Shown: piece by piece, positions 54,465-63,075 of the stretch
Layout: the number at the start of each line of letters is the position of its first letter
Numbering within the stretch: the first letter of the stretch is position 1
Assembly: GCA_921293015.1 (NCBI GenBank)
Contig: OV121098.1
Coordinates: forward strand, 11,197,016-11,261,015
Length of the DNA: 64,000 nucleotides
Source: Phorcus lineatus
Lineage: Eukaryota > Mollusca > Gastropoda > Trochida > Trochidae
Direction of reading: 5' to 3'
Translations under genes and position numbers: made by a program
Notes under the pieces: generated by a model
What the model was told of the DNA's origin: nothing
Seen by the model: only the letters and a program-made list of their open reading frames with translations
The model's database searches: none

Positions 54465-54826
54465 GGCCATAGCCTATTGTTATTAAATCATTCATTAATG
54501 CTTTTCCATTGTGTTTGAAGCTTCCATAGTATGAACAAGCCCTCAATCATCACCTATATGGCGGCCGACGATAGCACCCCTACCGAGCAAGAAAGATAAC
54601 TCTAAATATTCATGAAATAGAAACATGTATAGACTACAATATTTAGGCCATAGCCTTTTGTTATTAAATCATTCATTTATGCTTTTCCACTGTGTTTAAA
54701 GCTTCCATAGTATGAACAAGCCGTCAATCATCACCTATATGGCGGCCGACGATAGCACCCCTACCGAGCAAGAAGGATAACTCTAAATATTGCGTGAAAT
54801 AGAAACGTGTATAGACTTGTCCACAT
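54465..54826. repeat. 181-bp tandem duplication
   Basis: GGCCATAGCC...TATGGCGGCCGACGATAGCACCCC is present at 54465-54645 and again at 54646-54826 with few differences. It lies in the intron just downstream of exon A. Confidence 0.9.
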
Positions 54827-54864
54827 GTCAAACTGAAAAATCTCCCAGATAAATTAAATCTTAC

Positions 54865-55067
54865 CTCCAATCACGAAAAATGAACTATCCTTCTCAACTA
54901 TGACCTCGTCAGTTTCAGGTGAGTATACTTTGAATCGATACACTCTTAAATCCGCTGGGCTTAAACGTTGGGGATGCCAATGGTACAATCCTTCAGCTAT
55001 GATGTGTCCATTAAATGCAACCAGTCTTGGAAGAGTTGTGGGTGTTTCGTCACTACCACATATAAAT
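54865..55067 (-). CDS. Host gene exon A (minus strand)
   Basis: Acceptor GTGTTTCAG, then 203 coding bases, then donor GGAG|GTAAGA. The exon enters with the last base of a codon (intron phase 2) and leaves with one base (phase 1), which fits exon B exactly. It encodes about 67 residues (FICGSDETPTTLPRL...YRFKVYSPETDEVIVEKDSSFFVIG) that read like a beta-strand-rich domain. Earlier exons should lie on the minus strand beyond it, but none was found up to 64000. Family not recognised. Confidence 0.75.
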
Positions 55068-55404
55068 CTGAAACACAAAAGTTACTGTAAAGTGACGGTC
55101 TATGGCATAATCATTGGCTAGATATTACCAAAATTAGAGTAAATTTTACATTGGCTTGTTGGTTCACTCGCTCGCAGCTCGCAAGCTAGAGATTTGAATG
55201 GTGAACTAGAAAATCATCATCGCCGACTCTTCATTCATATCAAGCTTTCAAACCAGCTTCAGTATTATATTGTGATGCCTGCATGTTGTGTTTGGTTGAC
55301 ACTCTCAAACTCAGAAATCTAGTGCTGCTTCAAATCAAATGTTTCCAAGGTGGAACATATACACGAGGCCAAATGACCGAACAATCGTAACTTAAAAAGC
55401 CCTG

Positions 55405-57212
55405 TGTGAGGAACTGTCTTTCTAATTCATACAGTTTAATTAACATTTTTCAGTAACGTAAATATTTTTACATCGTTTCTAATTTGGCCATATTTTCTGT
55501 TGTCATACATTATCATACTTCAATAAATGTAAATGTCACAAAGTGTTTTCTCATCAACTTTCCTTTGCCATCCGTAAATATTAACATCGTACTTCAACAT
55601 TAATATCTTTTTTTTACCTCTCAACACTCCCCTCGTGTTTGCATCTAACAGAACTTTTCATGTCAAATTACCTTGACCCCTGACCCAAGTCATGCATTGT
55701 TTACTTCCGGGTCACAGCTGTCAAACTTTCGCGGGTAAGTTGCGCCATAGTGAATATGTCAAACTTAGATCTTCTCTTTATTCATGGTTAGGATTATATC
55801 ATTGGCTATAAATGAATTATTATGCTATTTTAGGGCCTTAGTAGTTCAAATAGATTGTATTTACGTAATTTTTATAGCCATTTCTGTCATCTTCATTGGG
55901 TGCACGTCACTTGGCGCATTCTCCACAAGCATATTCCACAAGCAAGTTCCACAAGCCTATTCTATGAGCAAATTCCACAAGCGTTTTCCACAAGATTGCA
56001 CAAGATTCCACAGAATTCCACAAGATCGGAGGGTATAAATAGAGGTGCCAGTCGACTCGCCCAGATTAGCCTGTCATCACCGTCGTGTAAAGGTCGTGTT
56101 AGTGTCACTCGTCATTAGAGAGGTTAGTTGGGTTAATCAGAAATTTTAGAGGGTTGTTATCGTAGCGTAATATTTCAGGTTCACATAGATAACGTTAGGA
56201 CGAAGTAGTATTGTGTTTTTGGCAGATAATTTATTAGCAAACACTTGCGCTTATTTACCGGAGTGTTCAGGGTTTTATTTTCACAAAGTTTATGAATGTT
56301 GCAGACTGAGTTAAACTCAGGGTGCATTTAATATTGAGATTGTTTCACGTTGAAATATGATGATACAGTAACGTAGCTGTATCAGTTCAACTTGAAAGTA
56401 TTTGTTGACATATTACTGGGTAAATTTCTGTGATATTAGAAGTAGTATTTTGTGAGATTGTCTGTTTCTCAGTGGTTCTTACTGATAGAGTCTTACAGTT
56501 GTTGGATATGATAAATAACTGTAGTTCAGTGATATTATAGTTGTTTGAATATAAAGTTAATCACTGTGAATTCCATTACGGTTGTCAAGGTTGAGATATT
56601 TTAGGTATAGACTGGTTGAGATATACTGTTGAAGTTTGTTGTTGTCTATTGTTAATATCTCTTACATCATAAGTATTGTTTAATTACAATACGAGCATAA
56701 TCTATACAGATTGATCTCAGAAGTTTGTTGATATTAATTTTTGGTCTTGTTGAAAATATAACATTCTGTATATAAAGTATAAAGTTAAACTCACTATAAA
56801 GCATTCAAAGATCATATTTCATAAGTAAATAAAGTTGATAAAGCTATGTAAACCTACGAGGTGTTAAGTCATTACACATATAGATCTCATATTTCTTATT
56901 CAAGGTTGTGTTTATCCAGAGTTTAGACGTTTGATTCTGATACCTATCAGTATTACAGTTTATTGTTTAGTGTTATGTGAATATTCCATAAGATTCTGTG
57001 ATAAGCAATAATACAATTATTGTTGCTCTGTAATCTCATAAATCTTGAATCTTCATATATATATATATACTTTCAGTTGGGTGTCTCATCACCAAATAAA
57101 ATCGTTATTAAACTTTAAAACCATTTGTTGATTTATTATTTGCCTTGAAGTATTAATTGTTTGAGAAGAATAAGCCATCTTGACAAGAGGCTATCATTGC
57201 ATGGTCGTCACA
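55405..57212 (+). mobile_element. Solo LTR, 1,808 bp
   Basis: It starts TGTGAGGAAC and ends GGTCGTCACA (TGTGA/TCACA inverted ends). CCTG is duplicated at 55401-55404 and 57213-57216. The surrounding repeat is continuous when it is removed. A TATA box (TATAAAT, 56034) lies downstream of about seven TTCCACAAG-type tandem words (55920-56025). No internal region is attached, so it is an LTR left by recombination. Confidence 0.7.
56034..56040 (+). promoter_or_regulatory. TATA box of the solo LTR
   Basis: GGGTATAAATAGAGG lies immediately after the TTCCACAAG tandem words, in the position of an LTR U3 promoter. Confidence 0.6.
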
Positions 57213-57360
57213 CCTGCAATACTTGTTATATTTATTCAAGTTTGTTAATCCGTAATAACTGTCTAGTACCACTTTACTTTTAGTGCTCTAAATAATATCA
57301 AAAGTCATTTTGTAAATCCATAAATAAAAAAATAACATTGACAACATCAGCTGCTTTTTT

Positions 57361-57788
57361 CAGGGCTCCAGATAAGATGCCTATCTGCGTAAAATACGCA
57401 CGGGTAATTCAGATGTACGCATTAAAAATGAAATCAACGAGAGACAGATACACACAACTCTCACAGAATACGAGTCAGATATTTTTTTTACAAAGTTTCA
57501 TTTATACATGTCTGATCTTGACATCTCGAATAGTAGCTAACTTGAATTCTTCCCAACCTGAACGAAATCAAAGATTACCGAGTTCCTATTTCATCAAAGA
57601 GAAATCACTCACTTATTTACAGATTAAACATATGGAAAATTTAATTAACGACTAACATAGAAAATGCTAAAGTCGGAATGAGGGTCCAGAAATACTCCTA
57701 GTTTTTTTTTCATGTGGTAATTTTACTCCTCAATTTTCATTTTGAGGAGTGAAATACCCCTAAGTCCAAATAATTATCTGGAGCCCTG
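57361..57788. mobile_element. hAT-like MITE (CAGGGCTCCAGATAA family), copy 2
   Basis: Same ends and body as 17476-17916. Flanking 5-mers TTTTT and TATTT match at four of five positions. Confidence 0.8.
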
Positions 57789-57948
57789 TATTTGGACCCA
57801 TCCAATCTTTCAAGCCATATATAAAGCATAAAATAAAGGTCCTCGTCAAGTTTGATAGGGAGATATATCTTATCTTTGAGCTTAATAATGAAGTCGAACC
57901 TTTCTCTATTGATAGTTAACTCAAAGTGACAAACACATGATATTATAG

Positions 57949-58105
57949 AGAATCTCACCCAAGTCATCAAGAGTGTCTTGTGATACCAAATATATCAACA
58001 CTCATTAATAAAAAGTTACAAATATCCGAGGTTTGCCGAGGATAATTCTACTTTTATCAACGAGTGTTGATATATTTGTTATCAGAAGACACAAGGGTGA
58101 GATTC
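57949..58105. repeat. Palindrome P8
   Basis: Outer arms GAATCTCACCC/GGGTGAGATTC and inner arms around CAAATATATCAACACTC, with the hinge CCGAGGTTTGCCGAGG at 58026-58041. The arms show some indels. Confidence 0.75.
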
Positions 58106-58344
58106 CATTTATCATCCGAAATCATTTTTCATTTGATTCCGTGAAAAGTGTATATTTCTGAACACTCAAAGACTCTCAGTGCGGTGATGTCATAGCACTG
58201 TGACGTCTTCCTGTTTCTGATGTCATAGCATTGTGATGTCATTACTTGATGTTTTAAAACAATTTTTATTACCTACGAGGGCAATCATATCGGGGTTCAT
58301 ATTTTTCATACGATGCCCTAGGGCAACATATCACTTTTTCATTG

Positions 58345-58377
58345 TGACGTCACGTAAAAAACAATGCTTTGACGTCA
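58345..58377. promoter_or_regulatory. Two CRE octamers
   Basis: TGACGTCA at 58345-58352 and 58370-58377, about 100 bp before palindrome P7. Related TGATGTCATAGCA words lie at 58185-58245. Confidence 0.4.
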
Positions 58378-58474
58378 CAGTTCGCCTATGACGTTGTGTT
58401 CCAAATGCGCCTTTGCCTTTGCTTGGATGTTGATTTTGATTAGTTTCTTTGATTTCTCGACTTCGGTAATAAAC

Positions 58475-58622
58475 AGAATATCATATTCGTGTCCATGACA
58501 TACTATGTTTACGACACTCGTGCCTTCATATCAGTATATCCCTCGCTCTCGCTCAGGAAATACTAATATTAAGCACTCGTGTCGTAAACATAGTATGTCA
58601 TGGACACTCATATAATATCCTC
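58475..58622. repeat. Long palindrome P7
   Basis: Arms of about 65 bp (GTCCATGACATACTATGTTT in both) with the hinge CCCTCGCTCTCGCTCAGG at 58540-58557, nearly the same hinge as P4. Confidence 0.85.
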
Positions 58623-58639
58623 TATGTATGTCATGAACG

Positions 58640-58980
58640 TGACTGTTACATAGACAATAACTGACAAGTGCCTGGGAATGACAGATCATCTTTCCAGAGT
58701 TATATTAATTTCGTAATTCTCGAGCCTTGGTAAGAGAATGACACAATTAATATAACGAGGGAAAGAGGTGGTTATTGTTTCTACTATCCATGTGTTTTTC
58801 AAAGATTAAAATTTGAATATAAAAGAAATAAACTTTTCTCTATAAAGGATTAGAGTGGTCAATCACAAATTCACAAGCCTGTGTTGTGGCTTAGTTGACA
58901 CTTGCCTATGCACGGCATCATTGTCATTTGTGAAAAAGTTTCAAAATAAAAGCTAGGGCCTAACTTTAGAATCACTCTCA
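58640..58980. repeat. Decayed copy of the P1 palindromic element
   Basis: Matches 4325-4680: left arm and centre are kept (GAGTTATATTAATTTCGTAA), part of the right arm is deleted, and the flank remains similar. Confidence 0.75.
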
Positions 58981-59286
58981 TGAAAAGAATGTTTTGTTCT
59001 ATTCGAGAACACTTTTCTTCCGGGCATGCGCAGACGCCATTTGTCATTGAGTGAGTGAGCAATATTTCAGCCATTAGCAATATTTCAGCCATTAACGGTG
59101 TGAGATTTAATGAAATTCAATTGATTGCAAAAGCAAAACCATGATACAGCACAAAGGCTGTAAAAACATCTGCAAAATATCACAGAGTTGGTTAAAAGCT
59201 GATATATACTATGTATAAAATTTTACAACTTATCAAATAGATTGATTTCCTTTAGATAGGATAAAATACGGTGTTCGCCGATTTGA

Positions 59287-59990
59287 TTAAAAAGTTGTGA
59301 AATTGAAACATTTGTGTAAAATGTTTCCCTTACTTGTGCAGTGTCCCAGCATTCGCACAGGATGTGCTAAACTGTGAGTGGACACTGACAGGGAATACAC
59401 ACAGGAGGGTCTTCCCCCTTTAAAAGATATGAATGAGTGAGATGGGTGTGTCCAATGCGACATCGTCGCAAAACACATGCTTCCTGACGTGTAAAAGAAG
59501 ATAGAGATTTATAACCTTAATGAGGTTGTATTGCATGAAGTTTATTATGTTGTTGTTGTTGGTCCCATTGGGACCGCCAACGCTGTTTGATGTAAGATTT
59601 GATAGCAGGTTTGGAATCCGTATATGGAACTTTAGTTTTAGAGACATGTTTGACGTTGAGGGCTGACTTAGCTGCTGAATCAGCTTTATTGTTGCCCCTT
59701 ATACCCATATGGCTAGGAAGCCAGCAAAAGACGATGTCGCATTCGAGAAATGTATTATGAACAGTTAAAATATCCCTAATAATGGGGTGATCACATTTAC
59801 AATTTTTGATTGCTTGTAAGCAAGAGAGACAGTCTGAAAATATTATGTAGTTGTTAGGAGATGAGTTTTTGATATGCTGAATGGCTTTGAGGATGGCCTT
59901 TGCTTCTGCAGTGAAGATGCCGCTTCCATCATGTAGCCTTGAAGCAGAAGTTGTTGAAGGTGTAACAGTTGCTGCTGCAACTGTCATGCC
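59287..59990 (-). pseudogene. I-type LINE, C-terminal part: RNase H and Cys motif
   Basis: The minus-strand frame at 59517-59987 carries an RNase H1 domain: GIFTAEAKAIL, IIFSDCLSCLQAI and CWLPSHMGIRGNNKADSAAK give the E, D and later D residues of the active site. The first Asp lies in a YTDGSKDG stretch just upstream, near 60005. A C-terminal Cys motif (VCIPCQCPL...) reads in another frame at 59290-59410. RNase H after the RT is typical of I/Nimb-type non-LTR elements. Confidence 0.8.
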
Positions 59991-60953
59991 ATCCTTAGAA
60001 CCATCAGTATAAACTGGTTTGTATTCAGAATAAAAATCTCTGAATTTTTTTTTGAGTGGTTAAGCTGAGATCAACACGGGATTTACGGGGTTGAATACGC
60101 AGTTGTAAGCTGGATTTGAAGGATTGGATTTGAGCTTAGTTATATATTGAAGTGCTAACTTAATGCGCCGATCTGCAAGAGATTGCTCATCAGCTTTGAC
60201 ATAAAGGCTTTCAACGGGGGATGTTCTGAAGGCCCCGAGACAGACTGAGACCCTTGTGGTGGATTGTATCTAACATTTTGATATATGAGGGACGGGCAGA
60301 TCCATAGATGATTGATCCATAGTCTAGTTTTGAGCTAATGTTCATTATAGTCTTCTCCATTATCAGATGTGAAATTTATCGGATGTTTTTCCTGTACCTT
60401 TTGATATTTTTGAAATGCTGGTACTGATTTGCAGATGAGGAATTTTTAGAAATGGTTTCGGCCAACTGATTTGCAATATTGGTTTCAGATGTAAGAAGGT
60501 CACTATTGACCTTAAGGTGTTTAATGGTAGTTTTAGAACCTTTGCCTTTAATTCTACTAATCATATTCCTGACTTTGCTAATAGGTGTTCTGGAATTAAT
60601 TTTGGAGACATAGCCTCTCAAAGATTTGCGCTTTTGTTGATTTACAGTACGGCGAGCTTTAGCTCTTGCCTTTCGGCAATTGTCAAGGTTATCTCGAGTT
60701 GGTCGTTTATAGAGCTTTCACTCAGCCTTTTTACGGGCCTAAATAGCTTCATCACAAGCATCATTAAACCATGGCTTGTGAATGCGTGGATTCGCCGAGG
60801 TTTTAGGGATAGTTTCATTTTCAATATTGATGAGATCTTTGGAAAAGGCCTCAACCGGATCAGCTGAATTATAAATTTATCATATGTAAGATGTTCCCGG
60901 CAAAGGGCTGAAAATGTGCCCCAGTCGGCGTTAGTAAATTTCCAACGAGGCAT
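59991..60953 (-). pseudogene. I-type LINE: linker and RT edges, RT core deleted
   Basis: On the minus strand, PRWKFTNADW (60953) begins the linker after the endonuclease and runs through several frames to HFKNIKRYRKNIR at about 60376. The next recognisable protein (LDYGSIIYGSARPSYIKMLD, about 60330) already belongs to the region after the RT catalytic core. The FADD-type and PQGSVL-type motifs are absent, so more than a kilobase of RT has been deleted. Confidence 0.7.
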
Positions 60954-61600
60954 GTGACCCTCAGGGATGGGCGAAGAGTGTTCTAATACAATGGGGAAAT
61001 GATCACTTCCACATGTATCCTCATGGACAGACCATGAGAAGTCATCTTAGAGGGATGGATCAGTTGCTGATAAATCTATTGCAGAGTATGAACCTGTGGC
61101 AGGTTGCAAATAGGTATTAGAACCATCATTGACAAGTCGTTTTCCTCTTGAATCAAGGGAGTTCCCTCAGAGGGGATTATGACTATTAAAGTCACCAAGA
61201 ATAATGAAGGGCTTTGGTAGTTGACTTATTGTTGGTCAAGATCTTTGGTATTAAGATCTTGAGATGGTGGAATGTATAAAGAACAGAGGGTAACCGTTTT
61301 AAATGATGATATACTGACAGCGACAGCTTGTAAAGGAGTTGTAAGTTACATTTCTCTGTGAATAATTCCATCATATACCAAAATTGATGCACCTTCTTTC
61401 GCCCTATCAGCAGGGGGAGGGGTGGAATTATAGATAGTATATGGTCTCATCAAGACCGTATCTGTGTCTTTAAGATGTGTTTCTTGAAGGCAATTGGCTT
61501 GAGGATTGTACCTTTGTGCTAATAAGCCCAGTTCATTATAATTTACCCTAAAACCTCAACAATTACACTGAAGGATTGCCATTGATGCAAATAAAAGGTG
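60954..61600 (-). pseudogene. I-type LINE: decayed endonuclease
   Basis: Short minus-strand pieces read as an AP-type endonuclease: NELGLLAQRYNPQANCLQETHL near 61500-61560, the SLYIPPSQDL region near 61255, and DHFPIVLEHS near 60990. Stops and frameshifts separate them. Confidence 0.6.
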
Positions 61601-61617
61601 ATAAAATGTTATGAGCC

Positions 61618-62490
61618 TCATGGTGGTGGTTTACCTGGAGAAAATCGAGGGTCCAAGGACCTCGACCTTTGGCCCTTCTTGGGCAAATGGGCTGATGGCC
61701 GCATGTCTGATGTGTCCATAAAGACCTCATCAGATTCTAGGTCCAAACATTTAAATTTATTGATAACCTCTACCACATTCCGCTGGCCTTTAGGAATGCG
61801 GTCTGATGTTTTCTGTTGGTTTTTTTTAAGATCTTTTGATTTAGAACTTGATTGTGTTTTAGTTTTTGTTGATGTTGATTGACTGCCTGTCACCTTGACA
61901 GGATCTGCAACAGAAAGAAGAGGAAATGTCATGGTACCTATTGTTGATGATGTAGAGCTGCGTAATGTGGTTTGAATAGGCGGATTTGACACCCATTGGC
62001 TGTCTGTTTGAGTTGATACTGTACATTTGGAAACAGTTCCAGAGGAAACTATGGAGGAATATGAAGGCTTTTTCAGGCCCTCAAGAACCAGACATTCAGC
62101 TTCAGGGAAGAGAATGTTTTGTGTGTATTTAAGTTTGAGAATATGAGACTCCTGTTGCCACTTTGGATATTCCTTGAAGGAAGCCAAATGTTCTCCAGCA
62201 CAGTTGGCACACTTGGGCGACTCCTTGCAGTCATCAGAGTGGTCGTCATCCTCGGGCTTGCCGCACCGAGGACAGACACGCTCATCAGCCCTGCAGGAGT
62301 TGCTACCATGGCCAAACTTCTGGCAACGGTAACAACGGAGTGGGTTGGGAATGTAGAGTTCTGTTTTGAGTTTGTAGTAGCCTGCCTTGACAATTTTTCG
62401 AGCCTGTGGCAAAGAAAAAGTAAGAAGATAGGTGTGAGTTTTAATGATTTTCCCCTCCCTCCGGACAGTGAAAGACTTAACAGCCGTCAC
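61618..62490 (-). CDS. LINE ORF1 (Gag-like) C-terminal part with CCHC knuckles, copy 1
   Basis: The 290-codon frame shows three Cys/His clusters near residues 53-100: CYRCQKFGHGSNSC, CPRCGKPEDDDHSDDC and CANCAGEHLASF. This is the pattern of Jockey/I-type ORF1 proteins, which bind the element RNA. A Ser/Thr/Lys-rich tail follows and ends PRFSPGKPPP. Its true N-terminus is in the frame at 62621-62950; a frame break lies between (62490-62620). A near-identical copy lies at 63099-63971. Confidence 0.85.
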   Translation of the reverse strand: MTAVKSFTVRREGKIIKTHTYLLTFSLPQARKIVKAGYYKLKTELYIPNPLRCYRCQKFGHGSNSCRADERVCPRCGKPEDDDHSDDCKESPKCANCAGEHLASFKEYPKWQQESHILKLKYTQNILFPEAECLVLEGLKKPSYSSIVSSGTVSKCTVSTQTDSQWVSNPPIQTTLRSSTSSTIGTMTFPLLSVADPVKVTGSQSTSTKTKTQSSSKSKDLKKNQQKTSDRIPKGQRNVVEVINKFKCLDLESDEVFMDTSDMRPSAHLPKKGQRSRSLDPRFSPGKPPP

Positions 62491-62620
62491 TGCCTGTTCC
62501 TTGAGGTGGAAAACGATCCCTATCTCGGATTATGGCTTTGCTGCTGTTGAGTGATGTATGTGGAGAAACTTTAACTGGGGTATCGACTACTGTTTTCAGA
62601 GTTTGAAGAGAAAGTGATTG

Positions 62621-62950
62621 TTATTTAGTCTTGCATTCAACAAGAAGGTACCCATTCCTGATTTTCTTAACATTCTGGACATCACCAGCAAGTCCTTGAA
62701 TGGTCTTGGCGGTGGCAAAAGGTTTCAGACGTAGCGGTTCTTGATCCACTGATGATATGACCAAGAACCGTGGCCAGCTGCTAAATGATTGAGAGTTATT
62801 AGTGCCTTTTGATACTGTTGCTTTTGACGTTGATGCTGTTGCTTTTGATGTTGATGCAGTTACCTCCTCATCAGAGGAGGGACTATCATCCGTTGAACAT
62901 GTTCGCTTCTTTTTTCCTTTTTGACCCATATTTAGGTAAAAAGGTTTCAT
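62621..62950 (-). CDS. LINE ORF1 N-terminal part
   Basis: The ATG at 62948-62950 opens MKPFYLNMGQKGKKKR (a basic, nuclear-signal-like start). It is followed by a Ser/Thr-rich segment with a repeated ASTSKAT word and an RRM-like stretch (FLVISSVDQEPLRLKPFATAK...VKKIRNGYLLVECK). It lies upstream of copy 1 of the CCHC part, with a frameshift between. The element 5'UTR is at about 62951-63075. Confidence 0.65.
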   Translation of the reverse strand: MKPFYLNMGQKGKKKRTCSTDDSPSSDEEVTASTSKATASTSKATVSKGTNNSQSFSSWPRFLVISSVDQEPLRLKPFATAKTIQGLAGDVQNVKKIRNGYLLVECKTK

Positions 62951-63075
62951 CACCCTGGGTCCACCCACCACGGAGCTCCAACAAAAGCGGTGCTACATGC
63001 CAGCTAGCAACACCGAAGATATCAGGGTGATATACTCCCATTAAGAGTTGCCAATTCTTAACAGGATTGACCCAT

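Larger units (their letters stand above)
55110..57940 (-). mobile_element. Second copy of the element nested in the 32571 MITE, interrupted twice
   Basis: In reverse complement, 55120-55400 matches about 33110-33420, and 57213-57360 with 57789-57870 matches 32867-33085. It is split by a solo LTR (55405-57212) and by a MITE (57361-57788). No coding is supported. The class is unknown. Confidence 0.65.

Noticed and set aside
57949..58105. P8 as the same-position partner of P5 with wholly different arms
   Set aside because: A decayed P5-type arm is still visible at about 57850-57900, so P8 is a separate neighbouring palindrome rather than a replaced one.
60517..60867. 116-codon plus-strand frame
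   Set aside because: Antisense shadow of the LINE linker region.
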